This document shows, piece by piece, positions 1-11,100 of a stretch of DNA of 64,000 nucleotides. Source of the stretch: Ulota crispa. Taxonomy: Eukaryota; Streptophyta; Bryopsida; Orthotrichales; Orthotrichaceae. The stretch's first letter is position 1, and every line of letters begins with the position of its first letter. The notes beneath the pieces are model-generated. The model ran no database searches. It was not told the origin of the DNA and was given only the letters and a program-made list of their open reading frames with translations. A program made the translations under genes and the position numbers. The stretch is from positions 10,478,001 through 10,542,000 of the forward strand of contig OY987243.1 of NCBI GenBank assembly GCA_963920765.1, read 5' to 3'.

Positions 1-379
1 TAAACATCTTCAATTTTTTTTTGTAAATTCTGTCGTAAAGACCTTCTTACTTAAAGTTAGAAAGAGTTTCAACTTATTAAGGAATTTTATAAACAAATCA
101 TATTGTTGTTACGTCATTGTTGCTTTATGTTGCCTTGCAGGCGTCACACCAAATAATGAAGGAGTCTTTCAGAATCAACCAGACGTCGATAGGGTTCCTT
201 ACTTCAATGACAGGCAAAGGGACCCCTTTGTATTGGAATATGTTATATGAATAGCAACGTATTTGTACCTACCAGCCAGACTTTTGCAATAAGTACCATG
301 TGATTCAATTCAATGACCAGAGGCTCAACACTGACATAGTAAGATAGAAATAAAGATTAGAAAAGAGATTAGCCTTTCA

Positions 380-1265
380 CCCCTAAATCCCTGGGTGTCC
401 CCTCGGGGATAAATGGGATTTTGGGCAAGTATGTACGGCCTCAATTTTTGTTTTAATTTTTTGAAACTTTATTTATAGATAGAAAAACACATTGCTTTTG
501 GAGAATCTAATTTTTATTCCAATTTATGACCAAAAGCAAAAGTTATGCCTCAATAAGCAAAAATTTATGGAAATTGGGCAGATTTTTTTTTTTTTTTTTT
601 TTTTGATCTTTTCTTCTCATAGGTTATAGTTTTACCTACATCTGAAGCTTTTATTCATTCCATTTGGACTAGGTATGAGAAAGATATGGACAATCTTGTT
701 TTTTGGGCACCTCAAGCATCTTCTTGAAAAAATAACTTATAAACTTCATTTTTGAATGAAATTTTAACATTTTTTCAAAAGTAATTGTTGGAAAAGGTGA
801 AGTTTTCTTTCTAGAACAATCTCACCATTGGGATTATTGCATTTCAATTCCATTGCAAGGTTATTAAAAATTTAAGATTTTGTTTAATCTCATTCCTTCT
901 TCTATCTAATGTTTTTTTAAAGAATGAAAATCAAGTATCTTTAGTTTTGATTTTTTCCCAAAGATTCTCAACTCAATTTTTCACCATTATAAAATAAACC
1001 CCAAAACTTTGTAGTGCAAAACTTTGAAGTTTAAAAAGATCAAAGTCAAATAGTCTAATCATTCAAGGTGCAAAAAAGTTTGTTTTTGACACTTTAAATG
1101 CAAATATCTTGCAATCTATTCGGTCAAAGTTTTTGAATTTTTGTTTCCACATTCTTATACTAGTCTACTACAGGATCCTCTAGTTAGATATGTAAAAAGG
1201 CCAATTTTCAAACTTTTTACTTTTGAGTGTCTTTTGATAAAATAAAGGCCCCAGGGATTTAGGGG
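380..1265. mobile_element. piggyBac-like non-autonomous element
   Basis: The left end CCCCTAAATCCCTGGG and the inverted right end match closely. The right end is followed by TTAA (1266-1269); the left flank is a mutated TTCA (376-379). The interior is AT-rich with no coding frame and resembles the element at 37356-38283: both have a 'ggacaaatgggattttgggca'-type stretch near the left end. TTAA targets with CCC-starting ends are the piggyBac hallmark. The superfamily call rests on the ends only. Confidence 0.6.
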
Positions 1266-1277
1266 TTAAAAGCGCTA

Positions 1278-1599
1278 AGGCAAGAGGCTCATAAACCGTC
1301 CAGGCTCTAAAACCGCCCACCTTCTTAAATGTATTTGTTTGTACATGTTATTTTTCATATGTTTCAACAATGTACAAGCATTGTACACTTGAGGAGGTGG
1401 GCAGTTTTAGAGCCCTAGTCACTTCAACTTCATTTTCATAATTAACCCCACAAAGGCCCAAAAATTATGAATCAACTTGAGTTAGATGTCAATTCCTCTT
1501 GTCTTTCAAGAAAAATTTACTAGAAAGTATTTCAAGAAGTTTTACCTCCCCAAAATTCAGCTTTAGCCCTTGGATGGTCGGTTTATGAGCCTCCTACCT
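1278..1599. mobile_element. TA-flanked MITE, AGGTAGGAGGCTC family
   Basis: Inverted ends AGG(C/T)A(A/G)GAGGCTC are flanked by TA at 1276-1277 and 1600-1601. Inside is a second hairpin around a paired segment reading 'ccgcccacctt'. Same size class (about 325 bp) and interior as the copies at 3871, 22270, 31394 and 33472. Confidence 0.75.
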
Positions 1600-1617
1600 T
1601 AGCAGCTTCATTGACAA

Positions 1618-1990
1618 GGCTATTCTGTGAGCATAAACTAGTGAGCATGTGAGAGGTGAGCTGCAATTTGGTGGGTAGGAATCAATTTTCAGCTCAAAAT
1701 CATTGAAAAAACTAAAAAGAAGCACCTAATTTTTCAAAAAATAAAAGTTTAAAATGCACAATTATAAGTGAAATTGAGTATTTTGACCAAAAAAAAAAGG
1801 TTCACCTCATGGCTCATGGATCTTGCTCTTGATAAAATATTTCTCCCGGCTTCACCCTCCATTTTGCGGCACCTCACCTACTTTTCCTTTCTCTTTTTTT
1901 GCAACTTTTCATCCACCCTTTCTCCCTCCCTTGCTTGTCTCTTTTCAAAATTTCAGCTGACAAACATACCCAATGCTTTATAGATTCATC
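1618..1990. mobile_element. Degenerate MITE, 'GCTATTTTGTGAGCAT' family
   Basis: Starts with 'ggctattctgtgagcat' and contains the same interior ('gctcaaaatcattgaaaaa', 'cacaattataagtg') as copies near 21487-21680, 29083-29305 and 55638-55890. The right end is eroded, so the boundary is approximate. The 71-aa open frame inside is not a gene. Confidence 0.4.
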
Positions 1991-1999
1991 AACACACAA

Positions 2000-2558
2000 G
2001 CACATATAGGATTCTTCAATATACAAACAATGAACCTTTCAAGGTGTGAATGCTTTTAGAGTTTTTTCTATTTTAACTTCAAAAATACATAAGTAATTCC
2101 ACAAAAATTCTAAAATATACAAAACAAATTGAACTGGATGCTAATACCAATTAACTATTGATAATTAATCTTCAAAAATGTATATTTAAAGTGACCTAGG
2201 GGCCCCAAAAGTGCAAATCAACTTGTAAAGAGAGATTTTGAGGGTTTAGTTCCTAGGTGACAACCAAGGGGCATTTTCCTTAGGCTTAGTGTATTGCAAG
2301 TGTGTATTTATTAGGTGAGAGTTCAGCAATTTCTCCAAAGAAGAGTAAAAGCACGGTTGTGGACAAGAAGTTGTAGTCCTCACTTCCACACCCCTCCCAC
2401 GCACTGAATTCTTCTCCAACTATAAAACTAATTACGTATTTGAAAACCTAGAAAGAGGGAAAAATTGCATTAAGATTTGACATCAATCTAATTAGAAGAA
2501 GTGTTAAAAGAAAAACATCTGGAAAAAAAACACAAAATCATGGTTAAAATGTTCTTAA
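2000..2558. other. Gene-free AT-rich stretch
   Basis: No coding frame, RNA gene or element with clear ends was found here apart from the short TTAA element that begins at 2559. Confidence 0.5.
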
Positions 2559-2641
2559 CCCTTAAATGCATAAGGGGACAATTTCTATCCCTAGGAATAA
2601 AAGGGGTCGTGCACCCACAATGACACCTTGGTGTTTAAGGG
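2559..2641. mobile_element. Very short (83 bp) piggyBac-like element
   Basis: Ends CCCTTAAATGCATAAGG and, inverted, CCCTTAAACACCAAGG lie between TTAA at 2555-2558 and 2642-2645. Little remains but the termini. Confidence 0.55.
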
Positions 2642-2900
2642 TTAAAATCACTACAAGTCCACCACCAATTTACTACCAATATGTTTTTAGTCTATTCTAA
2701 ATCTACAAGAGGCTTGCTTGAGTTAAGGCAATTTCAAGTCCTAAAAGGTTGTTAAAAGCCACAAAGATATTGGTAGTATTGATGAAAGTTGATGAATATG
2801 GTATTTGCACTTGTGCAAAATTGGGTTTAACATGAACTAAAGGCATGGATTGGGGATACTCTACTTTTCAAATTTTCATGCATTTTGTCTCCCTTTTTAA

Positions 2901-3301
2901 CCCATTAAGGACTGGTCAACTAGTTCTTGGTCGATTTTGACTCTTTTCAGTTTGTAGAGAGAGCATGTCAAGGAATTTGATGACGTGGCAAAGGGGACAA
3001 GTCTGGGGAATTGGAAAGTGAAGAGTTTAGGACAATAGCCATGCCAATTTGAGGTGGCATGTGGTTAGAGGGTTGAAAAATCTAAAAGAGTACCAACTGA
3101 AAATATACCAATAAATACAAAAGATGGTTATAGCAACTGAAGAGTGAGCATAATTCATGATGCATAACACTAAACGTTGCAAGATACTTCCATCTATACG
3201 GCCAGATATGTGATAGTCATATGTATTCAATAACCCTAAAATGTCCTTAAATGGAAATACAAAGGATTGCCACCCTAGAATCAACCACGGTCGTTAAAGG
3301 G
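2901..3301. mobile_element. piggyBac-like element
   Basis: Flanked by TTAA at 2897-2900 and 3302-3305, with ends CCCATTAAGGACTGGTC and, inverted, CCCTTTAACGACCGTGG. It is the opposite-orientation sibling of 14334-14732: the two share the whole interior, including the stretch reading 'ggtggcatgtggttagaggg'. The 85-aa frame inside is chance. Confidence 0.65.
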
Positions 3302-3642
3302 TTAAGCTACTCAAATATATAATCACTTTTAGATTTGATGAAAATTTGAGTGCATGGAAGTGGCTTGAGCAAGGACTGCTACTTTTTGTCCATAATTCTA
3401 AGAACCTATCCCTATTTTGTAGTTGGTCAATATTATTTCCTTGCAAATGATCTAAATTAAAGCAAAGTTTTTAAATCCAAACATGAGATTCAAAATTCCC
3501 AAATTTAATCTCTTTATAGTACATGTCTACATTTTTGCATGGTGAAAATCTGAGCTTTCACACTTTGGCTCCATAAACATGTGTGTGCAATGTTTCAAGC
3601 CCTTTCTTTGCACAAAATACTAGCAAACACACATTGATATAA

Positions 3643-4304
3643 GGGAAAATTTGATGGATACTCCTGAAATTTGAATTATTTGTTCAAATGCCCTTGATTT
3701 ATCAGAAATTGAACCAATACCCTTAACACAATTAATTTGCCATTTTTCAAAACATAATCTCTAAATCTTGCAATGAATGCCTTTATATACACGTATCATA
3801 AAGAAAACTGCTTAAAGCATAGGAACACAAAGATGGAACAAAAGATTTGAAAAAAAGATTTCCAAAACTAAAGTATGAGGTTCATAAATGGAGCATCTTA
3901 GGGCTGAAACTGAATCTTGGGTAGGTGAAACTCCTTCAAACAATTTTTAGTAAACTTTCCTTGAAAGACAAGAAGAATCAACATTTAATCCAAGTTGTTT
4001 CATGTTTTTGAAGCTTTGTGGAATTAGTTATGATTATTTGAAGTGGAAAGGCCATAGGACTCTAAAATGGAGCACCTCCTCAAATGTACTTGAACTGTAC
4101 ATTATTGAAGGGTTATGAAAATCAACATGTACAAAATGAGTATATTTGAGGAGGTGCTCCATTTTATAGCCTGCTCCAAATTTGAGCCACCTACCTTACC
4201 TTGAGATGCTTCTTTGAGATGTCAAGAATATTTGTGCAATTTCATTAAACCAAGGGTATCTATACAAATATTGTAAATTTCAAGGGCATCCATCAAATTT
4301 TCCC
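3643..4304. mobile_element. MULE-like MITE with perfect 9-bp TSD, host of a nested MITE
   Basis: Inverted ends GGGAAAATTTGATGGAT are flanked by a perfect 9-bp direct repeat TTGATATAA (3634-3642 and 4305-4313). Nine-base duplications point to the Mutator group. A TA-flanked MITE at 3871-4196 sits inside. A relative with the same ends is at 59088-59437. Confidence 0.65.
3871..4196. mobile_element. TA-flanked MITE nested in a MULE-like element
   Basis: Left end AAGTATGAGGTTC (diverged) and right end pairing with AGGTAGGTGGCTC, flanked by TA at 3869-3870 and 4197-4198. The interior has the family hairpin built on 'atggagcacctcctcaaatg'. Confidence 0.65.
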
Positions 4305-4312
4305 TTGATATA

Positions 4313-5010
4313 ATGGATGAGTTAACACCCTGAACAGCCCGAAAGCCCTTTGCTACCTTATGTATGGTCATATGTATAAACGTATTTGAGTTGCTTTGAG
4401 GACTTTCCAAAAAAAATTATGCACCCACCATCATACAACTTTTCAATATATATGATTGTAACACTTAATTTCAAGCTGATTCAAACTTTTGAATATTGGT
4501 TGCAATCGTATTGGCACCGTATCTCCAAAGCCCAAGGGCCCTTTAGGGTTTAAGGGGGAGGGGTTACAATTAGCAAAAATAAATAAACAAAATGGAAAAT
4601 TCTAGAAAACTGCTCATCAAATGGGTCCAAAGAATGTTCTCAAATACGGCAAAATTTTAGCAAAATTTTTATCAAAAAAACTGCAGCTATAAAAAAAATG
4701 TGAAACCAATGTCATATTTGAGTTTGAGCACATTAACCCCTAAGCGCATCAGCTATCTACGTGAGATATATAAATGGTTTCAAACTTTCATTACTCAAAC
4801 TCAAAAAAAGGTTTCTGGAGGATTAAAACATTGGAAGTGCCTTAATATCTAAGAAATTACATTATGTAGCAATCATGGCTAGAATGTGCACTCTAGTAGA
4901 ACTGTGGAAACTAAAGTCCCTCAAGCAAAATTTGAGTTGAATTGCAGCGCAAAAGTTTTCTTGAAAAAATGAGCTTGTAGGTTAAAACACAAAAAAAATC
5001 TTAATCTATA
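4313..5010. other. Gene-free stretch with isolated TTAA-type ends
   Basis: Single piggyBac-like termini occur near 4540-4555 (inward-reading GGGCCCTTTAGGG) and at 4737 (CCCCTAAGCGC after TTAA), but I could not pair them. No gene seen. Confidence 0.4.
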
Positions 5011-7515
5011 TCTATAACAGAATACGATTTACCCATTTGGCAATCCTTTCACCGCGATCCTATTATTGCCTGGGTAAATAAACCATCGTGGGTAAAAATC
5101 TTGCAAATTAAAAACTTAAGTACAAACTTGGGCGAAAAAAAAAGGTATGTGTAAAAAAATGTGTGGGTAAAAAATATATATATGTAAAAATGTTGCGTGG
5201 ATCATTATTGTGTGGGTTAATCCTTTAAAGACCACACACATTTTCACAAAATTCATTAGAAACAAGGGTAGTAAACTTGGATGTGCATTTGAATCAAATA
5301 TGGACTTGATTTCACTAATCCAACCATAGAATTGGGAACTACACCTTGTTTACTATAAAGTATCAAAATTTCAACTAGATCTGCTGTTGTAAATGAAATA
5401 TTATAATGATTGAGTGAGTTGTAGGTGGAAACTTTCTAGTTTTTGTGCTTGTGTGGATTTGGATCTTACTACTTCATGCAAGCTTTGTTTGAGAAGAGCT
5501 TTATATTTCTAGAAAGCAAGGTTTCTCAACTTTCCAATGAGACTAGTTTCACACCAAATGGATAAAAATAGCAATCACAAGGTGTAGCTAAGTGGACAAA
5601 AAGGGTCAAAAATCCCACTTTCTTTGCTTCCCAAAACAATTTTACAAGAAATTTGATAAATGCTATGGAAAATCCAATTAGTGTAAACAATAAAGAATTG
5701 GCCTTAAATGTAGGACAACAAATTTTTAATATGAAATGATAGCACCATTTCAATAGATCTTCAAATATTACAATTATACTACTACCGTATAGAGAAACAA
5801 TACAAGCATATTTCTTGAGGAATTTGAAATTTTTTAGGATCGCACAATTGAAATTTGACATTCTTCTTGGATGTTTGATGTATTGTGTTGTTGCTTTGAT
5901 CCATCTTTGACCAAATATGGATACGTATTTTGAGGCCAAGTTGTATAAACATCATTATTTATCAACTCACATGCCTAATTTCATTGTTTTTATTTAGTTG
6001 GATGCAAAATTCTTGTGAGCACAAGCGTTCTTCAAGATTGGTTTCATAAGTGTTGAACCATTTTACTCTATAAGCCAAAAACCACTCTCTTGAACCAAAA
6101 TATGGTTTGGTGGTCTCTTAAGGGTTAAACAATTGTGTGGCAAAAAATATATAAAAAAAGATATGTGTCAAAAAATGTGTGGGTAGATAAAAATGTGTGG
6201 GTAAAAAATGTATATATGTAAAAATGTTGCATGGATCATTATTGTGTGGGTTAAACAACTGTGTGGCAAAAAATATGTAATATTTTTTTTTGCGCAAGAA
6301 AATAGTAGCAATCCTTTCATTGTGCCGGTAAAATACTATGTGGGTAAAAGACAAAAATTGCTTCACTGCAAGGGAATGTTTTGTAAACAAAACCAATATT
6401 TTACTGGCATGTGTGAAGTTTGAGACAAGGTTTGAGATTGGATTATATGGATAAAGAGTAAATTAAAAAAAGCAAGGAAAATGCTTTGCATATTGAGACT
6501 GAAATTATTTTGCATCCCATTGGACCGACGGGAACCTATATAAAAAAAATTGCATGAATAATTACTACATGGGTAAAAAAGTTGTGAAGGTAATTTATTT
6601 TTGTGAATGAGCAATGACGTTCCTTTTATTGTTTGGGTAAAAAACTCTATGGGTATAAAACAAAAAATGCTTTATTGCAAGGGAATGTTTTGTAAACAAA
6701 AATAAATGTTTTGGATAAAGTTTGATATTGGAATGCACAAATAAAAAGTAAGAATTATTTTCTTGCAGGGGAAATATTTTACATAAAAGCCTAATTGGGC
6801 TTGAAATCATTTCAAGTCTAGTTGGTCCGACGGGTGCATATACAAAGTTCAATTTTCCCTTTTGGCGATGCTTTTACTACGATCATTTCATCCCATGGGT
6901 AAATAAGCCTTCGTGGGTAAAACTTGCGTATGTGAAAATTTGTATAGGTAAACGAGGTAAATAAGCTTGAGTGGGTAAACATTGTGTATGTGAAAATTTG
7001 TATAGGTAAAATCTTACGTGAGAACAAAATGTATGAGTAAAAATTTGTATGTGAAAATATTTTACCACAAATATTTTTACCATGTGGGTAAATATACTTG
7101 CTTGGGTAAGAAATTTGCATAGGTAAAAACTTGCGTGGGAAAAAAAGTATGGGTAAAAAATTGTGTGGATAAACTATAAAAATTGTAATGAAACTACGTG
7201 GGTAAAAAACAAAAGCATATAAAAATTGTATGAATAATTACTACATGTATAAAAAAATTGTATAGGCAAAAAATAAGTAGCGTTTTCTTGCGTGAGAAAA
7301 TAATGATGTTCCTTTTATTACGTGGGTAAAAAACTCCATGGGTATAGAAAAATATATATTTTGTTGCAAGGGAATGTTTTGTAAACAAAGACAAATATTT
7401 TAGTGCATGGGCAAAGTAGTCTGCAGATAAAAAGCAAGATTTGTTTTCTTGCAAGATAAATGTTTTGCATGATTGGGCCTAAAATTATTTTACTTCCCGT
7501 CGGACCAACAGGTGC
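5011..7515. mobile_element. Array of Helitron-like units, broken by a piggyBac-like insertion
   Basis: Begins TCTATAACAGAATACG after an A, as does the cleaner copy at 51944. It is full of 'gtgggtaaaaa' repeats. Three Helitron-type 3' hairpins of the form GTCGGACCAACGGGTGC are visible near 6525-6540, 6828-6840 and 7496-7512, so about three units lie in the same direction. The terminal CTAG is eroded in all of them. The piggyBac-like element 5221-6124 interrupts the first unit. All ORFs here are low-complexity repeat translations. Confidence 0.55.
5221..6124. mobile_element. piggyBac-like element (904 bp)
   Basis: Flanked by TTAA at 5217-5220 and 6125-6128; ends TCCTTTAAAGACCAC and, inverted, CCCTTAAGAGACCACC. 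It is an inverted-orientation relative of 52592-53498. An interior frame that starts MASKYVSIF is recognisable in both copies but shows no known domain and is broken in the other copy. Confidence 0.65.
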
Positions 7516-7629
7516 CTTTAGTAGTATATAATAACAAAAAGACTGTCACATATGTCCATTTCGACAAATCCCACTCCATTTGTAACTCATTTCTAAAAAG
7601 TACTAAACATTTCATGTCTCAAAATTTAT

Positions 7630-7800
7630 GTTCGTATCTGATGAATCCAACTATACAAACTTAACTTCAAAATCTACAATCTTATTCACAGAAACTTTAT
7701 ATTCACCCTTGTAACATTTTTTTAGGGAATCTTTACAGATCCTCCAAAACAGAGAGACCCAGTGGACATCAGGGATTAAACAGTGCTTTTAGCAATTTAA
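7630..7800 (+). repeat. Left arm of a ~170-bp inverted repeat bracketing mS45-like exons 3-5
   Basis: This stretch matches the reverse complement of about 10219-10390 over its length, including 'gagacccagtgga' and 'cagtgcttttagcaattt'. The two arms enclose the last three exons of the mS45-like gene. No flanking duplication was identified. Confidence 0.6.
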
Positions 7801-8172
7801 GCTATTTATGAAAATCACATAAACGACCACCGGATCCACAACAAAAACACCACTCTCAAGTCCCAGCAAATTGAACCCAGAATAAGGAAGATAAATCGAA
7901 CCAGTCCAAAAAATTCTGGATCAGCTTTTCTACGACAGCACCCGAGATGTCATGTCACAACCAGTGCTCGCTCACAAATGTGGCTAATCAGCAAAACCTC
8001 GACGTAAAATTCTATTGTTGCTATAAAAAAAATGTGAACATCAGAGTTAAATTTGAAATTTTAGCACATTTAATAGCGGTTTTAGCAACTTGAGAGCTAA
8101 TGATGAAAACCACATTTAGGAGTCATTGATCACAACAATTGCAGACACAAGGAAATTAATTGCTTGTGAAGG

Positions 8173-11100
8173 CTAAGTTGCCGTCAGCTTTCTTCGGGGT
8201 ATCAAGCTCTCTCTTGTCAGAAACTCTTTCTCTAGATCATTCAACCCTCTACGAGTTCCATCAGGTTCTGCAACAAAGCGCTTACCGCCTCTCTTTCCTC
8301 TTTTTCCCTGTTCGCCCAGCTCTTCCACAAGATAACTCCATCCACCAGGAGGCCTTCGTCTACTGATGATGTCCGTCTTTATCATGCCGGCAATCTAAGA
8401 TACACGGAGATTCGCACACGTGTTACAGATATGAAAAAAACACAATTTTGATACTTGCCAGTGTCAGACATTGTTGCCTCCGTCAAATCTCTATCTTGAC
8501 GCAAAAAAAATAAAAAATAACATGTAAATGACCACAGAGACGAACCATAAAGCATAGTGCCACTATTCTCAGGTTTCTGATGATTTTCACAAATGGGTTG
8601 TGCGCACCAAACCAGCTCAATCAACGACAAGTACTCACCACAAACACATAAACACCATTTACATACTTCGTGAAACACAAAAAACATATTAACTTCTATG
8701 TGATAAGGCCACTTCCATCAAGGCTACTTCCATTTGTATAGGAGTTGAAATAAATCAGTTAGGAATGTAATGAAAAAGTACCAAAGTAAAGAAAAAATCA
8801 TGTCCTACATGTTTGCACAACAGTCGTCTGGACGCAAAAAGCTGATTATGATAATTTCCAAAACAAAGTGGACATTCTATTTTGAGTTTTGGTGCGCAGG
8901 AGAAAAAGTAAGAGACCTGACCTGCTTTTTGTTGAAAGACATTCGACGCTCAAACTCCTGCAACATCATCGCATCTTCTTTCGCTGATAACTCGTCCCAA
9001 TCTGGCCCCTCATCATCTACAGCAGCCGAATTCTTCACCATAGGACTAGTGCGTCTAATTTTGACGTGTTGCTCCCCATCAGCAGCCTCATATGACCTGC
9101 TCCACACTCCGTATCAGGAAGGAAACCAAATTCCTACTTCAAGCTCAAACAGAAAAGAACAGGAATACCGACAATACTGCATGAATAACACAAATTTGCA
9201 TCTCTACAAAGAGTCTGAAGAGCACATTGAGTGAATTTGTTTTGCTGTGGACGTAATAAAATCGCCATTAAGGACCTCACCTCGTCTCCTGTACGGATCC
9301 TTGTTCCTAACATCTTTACCTTGACTGGACTTATTAGCAAGAGGGGTGAGCATGACATGGCTAAACGTTTATGGTCGCTGATCATTCAATGGAAAACGAG
9401 GTTGTCTACTCTCATGGTTAAAATAGTTTACAACCTCCCATTTTGAAACTGCACAAGAAATTAGTAAAACTGCATAAAAAATTCATGCACAGTGCTGAAA
9501 ATTTGATCTCAACAGATTTGGCTCTTGTATCCAAAGATCTCTCCACAGATCTACCAATCTTTCCGAAATGCATAAACGGAAGCAAATAGTACAATCTCTA
9601 CCTTAAAAAATTTGTGTCCACGCCAGTCTCTTAGTCCCTCTGTCCCTCTAAAAAGCTCCAAATCGGACACATTTCTTGTACCACTAAAAAGCTCTCTTTT
9701 GCTAATTTCAAACGCTGCGAAAGCGTTTGCCATGTTTAATGATCTCATGTGGGCAAGTTAAGCGATTATTGAGCATTCCTCTCCTAGCAAGCTTGGCATT
9801 GCCCATATGAGGTACCATTGTTACTACTAATCTTTAAATCATCAATAATGAGGAGCTGGCAACATGCACACAAATATGGTACTTTTTGCATGGAATTTGG
9901 GTGCCTAAATGGTGAGATCAAAACTAAAGATTTTTCATACATTTGGTAGATGGTATATTGATTCTAGAATGTACGTGTCACTAGCATAAAGACTAAAATG
10001 ATGAGGAGCTGGCAGCATTCACAAACTATACACAAATATGGTACTTTTTGCATGGAATATGGGTACTCAAACGGCAACATCAAACTATGAATTTTGCATA
10101 CATTTGGTAGATGATACATTGGTTCTAGAATGCATGTGTCACTAGCACAAAGATTAGAAACACAACTAGTCCTTCACAAGGAAGCTTTTTGGACGTTTTT
10201 AGAGGGACAGAGGGAGTAGCTTAAATTGCTAAAAGCACTGCTTAATCCCTGATATCCACTGGGTCTCGCTGTTTTGGAGGATTTGTAAAAGATTCCTTAT
10301 AAAAATGTAACATGGGTGAACATTTCGGAGTTTGTGTGATAAGGATTGTAGATTTTAAAGTTTAAGTTTGTATAGTTGGATTCATCATATGTTAACCCTT
10401 AAAGGACCGCTCTACATATTACATAATAAATACGCTGTCGTATAACTAGCATTTGCTATCAATAAAAAGTTTTAATTTGGGATCTTGACCAGCTCACTAG
10501 AACCGCATTGATCTATATTCTAACTTCTTTGTTGATCTCAAATGTAATAAAGGTGTGGATGCATTCCAAATACAAGAAAATACTAAATACTGTATTGGCC
10601 GCAAAGGGCTCCTCGGTCCTTTAAGGGTTAACATAAATTTTGAGACACTAAGATAAATGCTTAATAATCCGTATAACCTAAAACTACAACGAGGTGAGCA
10701 AACGTACCCGTCTATTCTCTCAAAATACTCTTCGATATCTGTCTCCAATGGACTCCCTTGAGCAGCTTCTTCCTGCTTCTCAATGTCCTTCAGCCAAACA
10801 ATAGCTTGCACACGCTGCTTGCGTATCCGATACTCTTTCGCTAGCCTGTCGATTGTCACAGGCTCCGGATTATCCGTGTAAGACCTCCAAATTCTCTCCT
10901 TCACTGGCTCGGACAATCGACACGCTTTACGGTCGGGCTCCACTCCCGAAAAGTTGTATATGAATGGCGTTTGAGCAATCTGCGTGGCAAACATGTCAAT
11001 CAGAATGTTTCAAACCTTCTATGACTTCCATGCTAGCTATAATCGACTTCAGTTTTGAGAGTCAGCCCTTTTTGCATGCCATGACTTGGCATGACAATAG

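Noticed and set aside
5526..5939. 137-aa frame starting MASKYVSIFGQRW, also present at 52778-53026
   Set aside because: Conserved only because two copies of a piggyBac-like element share it; the other copy is interrupted and no transposase motif (DDD) is visible.
6118..7454. Several minus-strand frames of 70-100 aa rich in Phe, His and Tyr
   Set aside because: Low-complexity products of the 'gtgggtaaaaa' Helitron-like repeats.
8382..8687. Possible extra exon of the mS45-like gene around 8460-8510
   Set aside because: Joining exon 4 (...FNKKQ) directly to 8394 gives FNKKQ-IAG, the expected family spacing, so no exon is needed there.
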